This document shows, in pieces, positions 24,796-33,826 of a DNA stretch of 63,164 nt. The DNA comes from Bacteroides sp. (GTDB taxonomy: Bacteria > Bacteroidota > Bacteroidia > Bacteroidales > Muribaculaceae), in assembly GCA_014801945.1 (NCBI GenBank), contig JAAVDF010000024.1:14626-77789 (forward strand), given 5' to 3'. Numbering within the stretch: the first letter of the stretch is position 1; each line of letters opens with the position of its first letter. Both the position numbers and the translations under genes were made by a program. The notes beneath the pieces were generated by a model, which was given only the letters and a program-made list of their open reading frames with translations, was not told the DNA's origin and searched no databases.

Positions 24796-26118
24796 ATGCA
24801 AAAGAAAATTGCAGTCATAACGCTTGGTTGCTCGAAAAACCTCGTGGATTCGGAGCGTCTGATGAAGATGCTCGCCGATGTCGGCTATGAAGTGACCGAC
24901 GCTGCCTCGGAGGAGTTCATCGACAGCGAAGGCGAGAAAATAGTGGTGGTCAACACCTGCGGCTTCATCGGCGATGCCAAGGAGGAATCCGTCAACGAGA
25001 TCCTCGGATGGTGCGAGGCCAAGAACGAGGGCGCGATCGATGCACTCTACGTGATGGGTTGCCTCTCGCAGCGTTACTCCGAGGAACTTCCGGCCGAGAT
25101 TCCGGAAGTGGATAAGTGGTATGGAAAGACCGACTGGGCAGGGCTTGTCAGCGAGCTTGCACACCGTGCGCCCGGAAGTGCTCCCTACGACCGCATCCTC
25201 ACCACTCCGCGTCATCATGCCTATCTGAAGATAGCCGAAGGCTGTAACCGCTTCTGCTCCTTCTGTGCCATCCCGCTCATCACCGGCCGCTACAAATCCC
25301 GCCCCGTGGAGGAAATTGTGGCGGAAGTCCGTATGCTCATCGGCCGTGGAGTCAGGGAGTTCAACGTCATAGCGCAGGATCTCACCAATTACGGCAAGGA
25401 TCTTTACGGCAAGGTCGAGATCGCGCGCCTGATCGACGAGATAGCAGCCGTCGAGGGTGTGGAGTGGATACGTCTCCACTACGCCTATCCCAAGGACTTC
25501 CCGATGGAGCTCCTCGACGTTATGGCACGTCATGACAATGTCTGCAAATACCTCGACATAGCCCTCCAGCACGTGTCAGACCCCGTGCTTGCCAATATGC
25601 GCCGCCACATCACCGGCAACGAGACCCGCGCACTTCTCGCGGAGATCCGCCGCAGAGTCCCCGGCATCCACATACGCACCACGCTCATGGTCGGTTTCCC
25701 CGGCGAGGGCGAGGCCGAATTTGCCGAGCTGATGGACTTTGTGAAGGAGCAACGGTTCGAGCGCATGGGTGCGTTCGCCTATTGCGAGGAGGAGGACACC
25801 TTTGGAGCGAAGAATTTCACCGACGATATTCCCGACGACGTAAAGCAGTCAAGGCTCGAACGCCTCATGGCCGTGCAGGAGGAAATCTCATTGGCCATTC
25901 AGGAATCAAAGGTCGGACAGACGCTCCGGGTGGTCATCGACCGCGAGGAACCGGAATTTTACATCGGCCGCACCGAGTTCGACTCTCCCGAAGTCGATCC
26001 GGAGGTATTGATCAAAAAGACCATGCCGCTGGAGCGTGGCGAATTTTACAATGTCAGAATCACCTCGGCACTCCCGTTTGAACTGATGGCTGAGCCGGTT
26101 AGCGATAAAGTCTCATGA
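24796..26118 (+). CDS. rimO: ribosomal protein S12 methylthiotransferase RimO
   Basis: A 440-residue radical-SAM methylthiotransferase that adds a methylthio group to the conserved aspartate of S12. The N-terminal UPF0004 domain holds cluster cysteines in VITLGCSKNLVDSERL, VVVNTCGFIGDAKEES and YVMGCLSQRY. The radical SAM motif CNRFCSFC has Cys150, Cys154 and Cys157. A TRAM domain closes the protein. The CGFIGDAKEES and CAIPLITGRYKSR words are RimO- rather than MiaB-like. Its stop overlaps the next start (ATGA at 26115). Confidence 0.97.
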   Translation: MQKKIAVITLGCSKNLVDSERLMKMLADVGYEVTDAASEEFIDSEGEKIVVVNTCGFIGDAKEESVNEILGWCEAKNEGAIDALYVMGCLSQRYSEELPAEIPEVDKWYGKTDWAGLVSELAHRAPGSAPYDRILTTPRHHAYLKIAEGCNRFCSFCAIPLITGRYKSRPVEEIVAEVRMLIGRGVREFNVIAQDLTNYGKDLYGKVEIARLIDEIAAVEGVEWIRLHYAYPKDFPMELLDVMARHDNVCKYLDIALQHVSDPVLANMRRHITGNETRALLAEIRRRVPGIHIRTTLMVGFPGEGEAEFAELMDFVKEQRFERMGAFAYCEEEDTFGAKNFTDDIPDDVKQSRLERLMAVQEEISLAIQESKVGQTLRVVIDREEPEFYIGRTEFDSPEVDPEVLIKKTMPLERGEFYNVRITSALPFELMAEPVSDKVS

Positions 26119-27284
26119 AGATACCCGGACTGACGAGAGACGCTGTCAACGCCTGTCTGCTGCACCGCATCCCTTTTGCTCTGTTTGCCCTTCCCGGCAG
26201 GGATGATTTCCGTTTCCAAGCTTCCCCGGTCGGGAAGTCGGGGCGTTCGGAGGCATTTGCCGACCCGGAAGCGGACTGCTTTTTCATCAACTTCTTTGAC
26301 AACGACGAGCCTTATACCGCCGGAGTCCCCTTCACGATGGATGAGGAAGCCCTGCTAAACTACTGTGACGGAGAAATCGCTCCGCAGCCCTCTGCCGAGA
26401 TCCGTCCGCGCATTTCACCCACCTTCCGTGTCAGCTACCACGACGCTTTCGCCCGTATCATCCCCCGCTTGAAGGTCGAGGGGGGCAAGGTGGTGCTTTC
26501 GCGCCATCGGACCATCCTTACCTATAAATCGCCCGTGGATGTGGCCGAAGAATTTTTCTCGCTGACCGACACTACTTTCCGCTATCTTGCCTACACGCCT
26601 GAGACCGGCCTTTGGATCGGATCGACCCCTGAACTCCTGCTTGAAAGCGACAGCCTCTCGCGCGAAGTCCGCACGATGGCTCTTGCGGGAACACGTCAGG
26701 CCGATGACGACACGCCGTGGGACGACAAGAACATCTACGAGCAGGCGATCGTCACCGATTTCATTGCCGAGACATTGAAGAAAGAGGGTCTTGACGTGAG
26801 CATCGACGACATTTCCGAACGCAAGTTTATAAACATCAAGCATCTATGCACCGAGATCACCGCCCGTGGGGCTGACGATATCCCCGCGCTGCTTTCGGAG
26901 CTAAGCCCGACTCCGGCAGTGGCAGGCCATCCGCGCGAGACAGCCCTTGAGGAGATCAGCCGCTACGAGACTCACCGCCGCAACTGCTACGGCGGATATG
27001 TCGGTGTCAGGATCGGGGGCGACTATCATGCATACGTCAATCTCCGCTGCTGCTTCATGGCCTCGGTGTTATATAAAGGTGGTGGACGCGAATGGCTGTG
27101 CAATCTCTACGCCGGAGGAGGCATAGTCGCCGCCTCAAAGGAGGAGGACGAATGGAACGAGACCGGAGCTAAGACTGAGGCACTCGCCACCATCCTTCTC
27201 GGCAAGGACGGCGGGAAAGGCATCGAAGGCTCGGCCGTCAATTCCTCGACAGTCCGCTTCAACGATACTCCTATCCCTTTTTAG
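26115..27284 (+). CDS. menF: isochorismate synthase (chorismate-binding enzyme)
   Basis: A 389-residue member of the chorismate-utilising family (MenF/EntC type), converting chorismate to isochorismate, the entry to menaquinone synthesis. Recognisable parts are LWIGSTPELLLESDSLSREV, TMALAGTRQ, the ELSPTPAVAGHPRETALEEI catalytic stretch and RNCYGGYVGV. It overlaps rimO by 4 bp. menD and later men genes do not follow, so the pathway is split across the genome. Anthranilate or aminodeoxychorismate synthase component I is less likely given the length and motifs. The ATG at 26115 is consistent with the overlap; the N-terminal 110 residues are poorly conserved. Confidence 0.88.
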   Translation: MKIPGLTRDAVNACLLHRIPFALFALPGRDDFRFQASPVGKSGRSEAFADPEADCFFINFFDNDEPYTAGVPFTMDEEALLNYCDGEIAPQPSAEIRPRISPTFRVSYHDAFARIIPRLKVEGGKVVLSRHRTILTYKSPVDVAEEFFSLTDTTFRYLAYTPETGLWIGSTPELLLESDSLSREVRTMALAGTRQADDDTPWDDKNIYEQAIVTDFIAETLKKEGLDVSIDDISERKFINIKHLCTEITARGADDIPALLSELSPTPAVAGHPRETALEEISRYETHRRNCYGGYVGVRIGGDYHAYVNLRCCFMASVLYKGGGREWLCNLYAGGGIVAASKEEDEWNETGAKTEALATILLGKDGGKGIEGSAVNSSTVRFNDTPIPF

Positions 27285-27358
27285 ATCCGGGTAAGTAAAT
27301 TTGTCAAATCCACCACTCATCAGCTACTCCTCCACTGCTTTAAAGAAACATAAATAGA

Positions 27359-28774
27359 ATGAAGAAAGGTTCACCCACGCTCATCATAGTCATAGCCGTA
27401 GTCCTTGTGGCTATAATGTCGCTGCTGCCGCTCTCGAAGTGGACAGGTGGGCGCGTCAAGGATTTCAGCCTTATCAGTGACATTGTCAGGGAGGCGGCCA
27501 TCATGCAGGAAAATGCCTCCGGTGAGGGCAGTGAGGAGATTGATCCCGCGCTCCTTCAGGCCGAGCAGGAAAATGAGACCGGTGAGACGAGTGAGACGAG
27601 ACTGAGATCCGGCCTTAACGGTGAGATTGAGACTGAGACAGCCGATCGGCACATCGACACCATCATCTCGCCCGTCAGGCCATCGCGTGTCGGTGACCTC
27701 GTGCGTGTCGAGGACTACACCACGGCTTCCACAGGCTTTGCCAATCTCAGGGCCGCTATCGGTAGCGGGAAGCTTGCCCGTATAGCCGTCGTGGGGGACA
27801 GTTATATCGAAGGCGACATCTTCACGCAGGATCTCCGCGCACTGTTTCAGGACACCTACGGAGGTGAAGGCGTCGGTTATGTCAACATGCACACCGACTT
27901 CCCCGGTTTCCGCCGTTCGGTCAAGCAGAGCGGGTCGGGGTGGAAGACATTCATGGCCAACAAGAAGGCCGAGCGCAGATATATCGACATCGCCGAGCAG
28001 TATGCCGTTCCGTCAGGCACAGCTACATCGGTCTATGAGGGCACGAAGCAGAACTCCCACACCGCATCGTGGTCACGCTCCCAATTTCTGTTTATTTCAC
28101 CCGACGATATCACAATCAGTGTTAAAACTGACGATTCAGAGTGGGAAGAGCGCAATATTGCAGGCTCACCGTCCGTTCAATCACTGGAGATTACCGGTCA
28201 GGTATCCCGCTTCGGCATAAAGACATCGGCAGCCTCGCTTATCGGACTTGGCGTGTGGCTCGACGGCGTGTCGGGCGTCAGCGTCGATTGTATGTCGTCG
28301 AGAGGCTTTTCGGGCATAACCCTTAAAAAAGTCAGTCCCGAACTCTCCCACGAGATGGCCCGCTTCGTTGACTATGATCTCATAATCCTCGAATTCGGCA
28401 TCAATGCCATGAGTGCCAAGCAGAAGAACTACAGCAACTACTGCACCCACATGGTCGAGGTCATCAACCATATCCGTCTCTGCTATCCGCAGGCCGACAT
28501 CATGCTGATGGGTGTCGGTGACAGAGGGCAGAAGATAGGGTCGCAGGTTAAGTCTATGCCCACCGGCCAAGCCATGATCAGCGCACAGCGTGATGCTGCC
28601 CGCCGTGCCCACTGCCTGTTCTGGGACACTCGTGAGGCAATGGGCGGAGAGGACGCCGTGGTTCAGTGGAGCTCCTCCGGTCTGATCAACAAGGACTATA
28701 TCCACCTTACCCATAAGGGTGGGGCACGGTTGGCCCGTGAACTGTTTAATGCTATTCAAAAAGACTTGCAATGA
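27359..28774 (+). CDS. membrane-anchored SGNH-fold hydrolase or acyltransferase
   Basis: A 471-residue protein with one N-terminal membrane segment (about 6-26), a low-complexity linker (about 40-110) and a SGNH domain. The block I motif VGDSYIEGD has Ser148, LEFGINAMS resembles block III, and DYIHLTHKGG gives the Asp446/His449 pair, so a catalytic triad is plausible. The linker segment at about residues 72-95 (NETGETSETRLRSG) is encoded by DNA (27573-27641) made of GAGAC/TGAGA words like the intergenic repeats. The stop overlaps the next SGNH gene by 4 bp, and an MBOAT gene follows. Together this suggests O-acetyl transfer to or removal from an extracytoplasmic glycan (inference). Confidence 0.85.
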   Translation: MKKGSPTLIIVIAVVLVAIMSLLPLSKWTGGRVKDFSLISDIVREAAIMQENASGEGSEEIDPALLQAEQENETGETSETRLRSGLNGEIETETADRHIDTIISPVRPSRVGDLVRVEDYTTASTGFANLRAAIGSGKLARIAVVGDSYIEGDIFTQDLRALFQDTYGGEGVGYVNMHTDFPGFRRSVKQSGSGWKTFMANKKAERRYIDIAEQYAVPSGTATSVYEGTKQNSHTASWSRSQFLFISPDDITISVKTDDSEWEERNIAGSPSVQSLEITGQVSRFGIKTSAASLIGLGVWLDGVSGVSVDCMSSRGFSGITLKKVSPELSHEMARFVDYDLIILEFGINAMSAKQKNYSNYCTHMVEVINHIRLCYPQADIMLMGVGDRGQKIGSQVKSMPTGQAMISAQRDAARRAHCLFWDTREAMGGEDAVVQWSSSGLINKDYIHLTHKGGARLARELFNAIQKDLQ

Positions 28775-30150
28775 GATTCTACCATAAATTCATTCTTCTC
28801 ATGGCCGCTTGCGGTCTTTCCGCGCCGCTGATCGGACAGATACGTGTCCCTGATCAGGTGGTCGAGGAGACCGATGAGGACGGCGATGACAACGATCGTG
28901 CCGTAAGGGAAGGCATCGTCGTCATCCCTGATGAGGCCGATGACATCGACATTCCTATCCCGCGCTTCATCAAGACCGCCGCCAACCATATCATCCTGAA
29001 TGGTGCCGACTGGGGTAAATTGCGCAAGGCATTCGAGCAGAGCAATCAGTCTCCGGTCTCGATAGTCCACATAGGCGACAGCCATATTCAGGCCGATTTC
29101 AGCACCGCCACAGTCCGCGAGCTCCTGCAGTATGATTTCGGCAACGCCGGACGCGGTCTCATTGCCCCGTTCAAGATCTGCGGGACTAACCAGCCAACCG
29201 ACTACCTGTTTCAAAGCAACAATTCGTGGAAGACGGTCAAGCTGATGAACAATTCGTGGATTCAGACCGTCGGTTTCACCGGCACATCCATCCGTCCCGC
29301 AAGCCCGACCAGCGAGATTTGCGTCGGGACGTGTGGTGAGGAGGACTACAATCCATTCACCTCAGTCACCCTCTTCCACAACGGACGCCTTACCGTCAAG
29401 GATGTCACTGACAAGGAGGGCAACGCCATCCATTTCCGTGCCATCCCGTCGCGTGACTATACTCAGATAATCCTATCCGAGCTTCACACTGTTGTGAATG
29501 TGAAATTCACCTCTGCGGGTGACCTAACGCTCTATGGAGCCAGCCTTTCCGGTGATCGTCCCGGTGTGTTCTACCACGCCATCGGAAACAACGGTGCCAC
29601 CTATGACTCCTATAATCGCATCGGGACAGTAGGTCTGGGCATAACACCTCTGCAGCCTAATCTGGTGATAGTCTCGTTGGGCACTAACGAGGCGTTTGGC
29701 CGACAGGACATTCTCGGATTCAAAAACTCTATCCACACACTTGTCGGCAACATCCGCCGGGCCAATCCGGACGCGCTCGTGCTTCTTACCACCCCTATGG
29801 AATGTCACCGCAGCGTGGTCACTACAAGCAAGAAGCGTGTCAAGAGGAAAGGCAAGAAGGGCTACCGGACGGTCACGACCCACAATAAGACCTACGCCGT
29901 TAACCCCAACATCGCTCCTCTGCGCAAAGCCATACTGGACTACGGAAAGTCCAACGGTATCGCCGTCTATGACTGGTATGAGGTGGCAGGCGGTGCAGGC
30001 GCGAGCACTTCGTGGATAAGTTCAGATCTATTTGCCAAGGACCGTGTCCATCACAGCCGTCAGGGCTACAGTCTCAACGGCCGTCTGCTCTACGACGCCC
30101 TTATGGATGCCGTCCGGAATCCTGAGCTTGCAGCAGAGGCTGCCGAATGA
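28771..30150 (+). CDS. secreted SGNH-fold hydrolase or acyltransferase
   Basis: A 459-residue protein with a signal peptide (MRFYHKFILLMAACGLSAPL), an acidic stretch (DETDEDGDDND-like, about 30-50) and a SGNH domain: block I VHIGDSHIQADF with Ser104, block III VSLGTNEAFG, and KDRVHHSRQGY giving Asp424/His427. A central insertion (about 140-240) looks like a beta-rich, possibly carbohydrate-binding domain, as in related two-domain SGNH proteins. It starts at the ATGA overlap with the upstream SGNH gene, and the MBOAT gene begins 65 bp on. It probably acts in the periplasm on the same substrate as its neighbours. Confidence 0.87.
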   Translation: MRFYHKFILLMAACGLSAPLIGQIRVPDQVVEETDEDGDDNDRAVREGIVVIPDEADDIDIPIPRFIKTAANHIILNGADWGKLRKAFEQSNQSPVSIVHIGDSHIQADFSTATVRELLQYDFGNAGRGLIAPFKICGTNQPTDYLFQSNNSWKTVKLMNNSWIQTVGFTGTSIRPASPTSEICVGTCGEEDYNPFTSVTLFHNGRLTVKDVTDKEGNAIHFRAIPSRDYTQIILSELHTVVNVKFTSAGDLTLYGASLSGDRPGVFYHAIGNNGATYDSYNRIGTVGLGITPLQPNLVIVSLGTNEAFGRQDILGFKNSIHTLVGNIRRANPDALVLLTTPMECHRSVVTTSKKRVKRKGKKGYRTVTTHNKTYAVNPNIAPLRKAILDYGKSNGIAVYDWYEVAGGAGASTSWISSDLFAKDRVHHSRQGYSLNGRLLYDALMDAVRNPELAAEAAE

Positions 30151-30215
30151 CCTCTTTCCATCATGGGACACATAAATAAAAACATAGTCAAACTTCTCAT
30201 TATCTTAATTTAAAA

Positions 30216-31823
30216 TTGGAAGCCTTAACCGAATTTTTCAGCGGACTTGCATCAAGGTTCACAGCCATGCTTGAATCGGTCAGCATCGATGTCGATAAGA
30301 TAGCCGACATCCTGCGCTATGATCCGACGCAGCCCTTGCTGTTCAACACGGGACTTTTCATGCTGCTTTTTGCAGTCTTCATGGTCCTCTTCTGGATGGT
30401 CAGAGGGGTGAGGGTGCTGAAGATGACCCTTGTCATTCTGTTCTCGCTTTATTTCTACTATAAATCTTCCGGTCTCTGCTGTCTGATCCTCCTCGGAGTC
30501 TGTGTCAGCGACTATCTTCTCGGCCTGTTGATGCAACGGGCTTCTGATCGTGGCAACGTAGGGGTCAAGCGGTTGATCGTGGCGGCCAATGTGCTTGTTA
30601 ACGTCGGGATGCTTGCCTACTTCAAGTATTTCAAGCTTATCATTGACACGCTGTCTGACTTCACGACGCTCGACATAAGTGTGGAGTCGCTTCTCCTCCC
30701 TGCCGGTATCTCCTTTTTCACATTCCGGTCCATCAGCTACATCGTCGATCTGTACAGAGGTGAGATCCGTGCGTGCCGCAACCTGTTCAACTACATTTTT
30801 TTCCTGACCTTCTTTCCGCCCCTCCTTGCCGGTCCGGTGGTCAGAGCCAAGCAATTCATGCCGCAGATCGAAGCCAATCCTGTTGCGACCAAAGCCATGA
30901 CCTCCGAGGGTATCTATCTCATCATTCTCGGCCTTATTAAAAAGGTGGTGATCGCGGACTTCATCAGCGGTAATTTCGTGGATCGAGTCTTTGACAATCC
31001 TTCGCTTTACAGCGGATTCGAGAATCTTATGGCCACGTTTGGCTTTACCGTTCAGCTCTATTGCGACTTTTCGGGCTACAGCGACATGGCCATCGGCATA
31101 GCCCTCCTGATGGGCTACCGTTTCCTTGAAAACTTCAATGCTCCCTTCAAGGCGCAGAATCCCACTGAATTCTGGCATCGCTGGCACATCTCGCTCTCGA
31201 CATGGCTGCGTGACTACATCTATATTCCTCTCGGTGGCAACCGCTGTTCGCGCCCGCGGATGTACTTCAACCAGTTTGCCACTATGGTCATCGGAGGTCT
31301 GTGGCATGGAGCTTCGTGGATGTATGTGATCTGGGGTGCTATTCATGGCGGTCTGCTTGTGGTCCATAAGATGGTGCGCAGATTGTTTCCCGTCCCTGCC
31401 GCCCGTCCTGTCGTCACTGAGGCCGGCGAGGTGGTGATGGTGGCCTCTGATCCATCTTCATCATGGTTCTCACCGCTTGTCAGGGGATTCAACATGATTC
31501 TGACCTTCGTCATCATAGCCCTGACATTCATGTTCTTCCGGGCACCCTCTATGGCCGATGTGGGCATGATGTGGCATCAGATCCTCTTTGATTTCCACTT
31601 GTCGGTAGCTCCGCAGTTCATCGAGAGTTACCTCACCATCGTGCTCCTGATCGTCGGGGCTTATCTCATCCATGTCGCGCCGTCGGCCATCACTTCGCGC
31701 CCGCGACAGCTTTTCGAGGCTGCTCCCTCGATCGTTCAGGCGATAATACTTGCAGCGGTGATCATCCTCGTCATTCAGGTTCGCCAGAGCGACATCGTCC
31801 CCTTCATCTATCTGCAATATTGA
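30216..31823 (+). CDS. MBOAT family membrane O-acyltransferase
   Basis: A 535-residue polytopic protein of the AlgI/DltB-like MBOAT family. Key motifs are NFNAPFKAQNPTEFWHRWHI, STWLRDYIYIPLGGN and GGLWHGASWMYVIWGAIHGG, with the probable catalytic His364. Such proteins pass an acetyl group across the membrane to SGNH partners, and two SGNH genes lie directly upstream. The start is uncertain: the longest frame begins with TTG at 30216, and an ATG at 30267 (residue 18) would also leave all membrane segments intact. No dltA or algF-type gene is present, so the acceptor glycan is unknown. Confidence 0.92.
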   Translation: MEALTEFFSGLASRFTAMLESVSIDVDKIADILRYDPTQPLLFNTGLFMLLFAVFMVLFWMVRGVRVLKMTLVILFSLYFYYKSSGLCCLILLGVCVSDYLLGLLMQRASDRGNVGVKRLIVAANVLVNVGMLAYFKYFKLIIDTLSDFTTLDISVESLLLPAGISFFTFRSISYIVDLYRGEIRACRNLFNYIFFLTFFPPLLAGPVVRAKQFMPQIEANPVATKAMTSEGIYLIILGLIKKVVIADFISGNFVDRVFDNPSLYSGFENLMATFGFTVQLYCDFSGYSDMAIGIALLMGYRFLENFNAPFKAQNPTEFWHRWHISLSTWLRDYIYIPLGGNRCSRPRMYFNQFATMVIGGLWHGASWMYVIWGAIHGGLLVVHKMVRRLFPVPAARPVVTEAGEVVMVASDPSSSWFSPLVRGFNMILTFVIIALTFMFFRAPSMADVGMMWHQILFDFHLSVAPQFIESYLTIVLLIVGAYLIHVAPSAITSRPRQLFEAAPSIVQAIILAAVIILVIQVRQSDIVPFIYLQY

Positions 31824-31843
31824 CACTCATTTTCGACCGCATT

Positions 31844-31884
31844 ACTGACGGCTCTTTCCATGATCATCGGAGAGGGCCGTCAGT
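31844..31884 (+). terminator. possible terminator hairpin after the MBOAT gene
   Basis: ACTGACGGC (31844-31852) pairs with GCCGTCAGT (31876-31884), followed by CATTTCATG. The stem is good but the T-run is weak, so the function is uncertain. Confidence 0.45.
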
Positions 31885-31990
31885 CATTTCATGCCCAAGG
31901 CTTTGCTGCCGCACGGATTCATTTTCAGCCATTTTAATGTCGAGAGGGTAATTTATGTAAATTTAATGGTGAATCTTTAAAAAAAATCCT

Positions 31991-31998
31991 TAACTTTG
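31991..31998 (+). promoter_or_regulatory. -7 element for the DUF4301 gene
   Basis: TAACTTTG matches TAnnTTTG, 38 bases before the ATG at 32037. No TTG is seen at the expected distance; an A-rich run precedes it. Confidence 0.5.
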
Positions 31999-32036
31999 GC
32001 TCATATTAATCCTAAACAATTAAAATTATAATTGTC

Positions 32037-33560
32037 ATGCTAAGACCCGAAGATCTTGAACTCCTGAAAAACAAAGGAATAAGCGAGGCTGAAGTTGAAT
32101 CGCAGCTCCAACGCTTCGTGACCGGTTTCCCCTATCTGAAAATCAGTGATGCAGCCCGCGTGGGTGCAGGAATTTTCCGCCTCGACGACGAAGAAATCGC
32201 CGCTGCGCTTGACCGCTGGAAAGAATATCTCGCACATGGCGGTGAAGTCTGCAAATTTGTCCCTGCTTCCGGAGCTGCTTCCCGCATGTTCAAGGCATTG
32301 TTTGAATATGTCGATGGTGGTACGGACGAGCTTAAAGAGGGCACTCCTGTGGCTCAGCTTATCGGTCAGATTGACAAGCTTCCCTTCCTTCCCGAACTCC
32401 GTGAGACCGTTGAGAAGCTCTATGGCAAGTCGCTTGACGAACTCATCGCTACAGGTCGCAACCGCGACATTATCGCGGCTATCGTGAATCCAGAAGGCAT
32501 GAACTACGGCGCCCTACCGAAAGGTCTGCTTAAATTCCATACTTATCCCGAAGGCTCACGCACTCCGATCGAGGAGCATCTTACCGAAGGCGCACAGACA
32601 GCCGCCAATTCCAAGGGCGTGGTGAATCTCCATTTCACAGTTTCGGCCAACCACCGCAAGCTCTTCGAGGAGAAACTCTCCGAAGTCATTCCAGAGACCG
32701 AGAAGCGCATGGGTGTGAAATTCAACGTGAGCATGAGCGAGCAGAAACCATCGACCGATACCATTGCCGTCAACCCTGACAATACTCCCTTCATCGAGGA
32801 CGGTCATCTTCTGTTCCGTCCCGGTGGTCACGGTGCGCTCATTCAGAATCTCAACGACATTGAATCAGCCGTCGTGTTCATCAAGAATATCGATAATGTA
32901 GTTCCTGATTCGAAGCGTGGCGACACTGTCCGTTTCAAAGAAGTGCTCGGTGGTCTGCTCCTTCAGGTTCATGACCAGATCGAGGAAGATCTCATTGCCA
33001 TTGATGAGAAGCTCTACACCGCAGACGACATCAAGCGTATGCTCGACTATCTGAACAACGTCCTCAATGTCCGCGATGCCAAGCTTGAAGGCATGGACGA
33101 CGACAGCGTTGTGGCATATATCCGCGAGAAACTCAACCGTCCCCTCCGTGTCTGCGGCATGGTGCGCAACGAGGGTGAACCCGGCGGCGGTCCGTTTATC
33201 GCCTATAACCCCGATGGCTCTACTTCTCCGCAGATCCTCGAAAGCAATCAGGTCGATCCCAAGAACGAGGACTACATGAAGATGATGGCGACTGCTACCC
33301 ACTTCAATCCGGTGGATCTCGTATGCTACATCAAGGACATCCACGGCAAGAAGTTCGATCTTCCCAATTACGTTGATCCCGCCACTGGCTTCATCTCGTC
33401 CAAGTCAAGCCACGGCAAGGAACTTCGTGCGATGGAGCTTCCCGGCCTTTGGAACGGAGCTATGAGTGACTGGAACACCGTATTTGTCGAAGTCCCCATC
33501 TCTACGTTCAATCCCGTCAAGACTGTCAACGATCTTCTTCGTCCCGCCCATCAGCAGTAA
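32037..33560 (+). CDS. DUF4301 family protein, nucleotidyltransferase-like
   Basis: A 507-residue soluble protein I recognise as the Bacteroidetes DUF4301 family by its start (LRPEDLELLKNKGISEAEVE) and the motif KFVPASGAASRMFKALFEYV near residues 73-92. That motif resembles the N-terminal glycine-rich loop of nucleotide-sugar pyrophosphorylases, and the later LFRPGGHGALIQNLNDIES is similar to substrate-side motifs in that fold. There is no signal peptide. A sugar-phosphate nucleotidyltransferase function is inference; the family has no established activity. It is a single gene with its own -7 box, followed by a GAGAC repeat. Confidence 0.85.
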   Translation: MLRPEDLELLKNKGISEAEVESQLQRFVTGFPYLKISDAARVGAGIFRLDDEEIAAALDRWKEYLAHGGEVCKFVPASGAASRMFKALFEYVDGGTDELKEGTPVAQLIGQIDKLPFLPELRETVEKLYGKSLDELIATGRNRDIIAAIVNPEGMNYGALPKGLLKFHTYPEGSRTPIEEHLTEGAQTAANSKGVVNLHFTVSANHRKLFEEKLSEVIPETEKRMGVKFNVSMSEQKPSTDTIAVNPDNTPFIEDGHLLFRPGGHGALIQNLNDIESAVVFIKNIDNVVPDSKRGDTVRFKEVLGGLLLQVHDQIEEDLIAIDEKLYTADDIKRMLDYLNNVLNVRDAKLEGMDDDSVVAYIREKLNRPLRVCGMVRNEGEPGGGPFIAYNPDGSTSPQILESNQVDPKNEDYMKMMATATHFNPVDLVCYIKDIHGKKFDLPNYVDPATGFISSKSSHGKELRAMELPGLWNGAMSDWNTVFVEVPISTFNPVKTVNDLLRPAHQQ

Positions 33561-33580
33561 ATCTCATCACTGACGTGGGC

Positions 33581-33660
33581 TGTCTCAGTCTCGCGTTTGT
33601 CTCATACCTGTATCAGTCTCATTCTCTCCCTTTATTCTGTGAGATGAGACTGATACAGTG
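33581..33660. repeat. GAGAC/GTCTC-rich intergenic repeat, copy 6
   Basis: TGTCTCAGTCTCGCGTTTGT begins the element. CTGTATCAGTCTCAT (33608-33622) and ATGAGACTGATACAG (33644-33658) are perfect 15-bp complements, followed by TGTTTTTATAA, so this copy could work as a terminator of the DUF4301 gene. Confidence 0.7.
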
Positions 33661-33826
33661 TTTTTATAACCACTGTAATTACATTTTTTCATCCTCTCCT
33701 CGGTCATCTTCCTCTCAGGATTGTTATATAAGAAAAGAACGCAACGCTGATCCAAGCTGTTAGTAGAATGTGTCTGGATCAGTCTGAAGTTTTATTCAGG
33801 TAGTATAAGGAAAAAACGTCATCACA

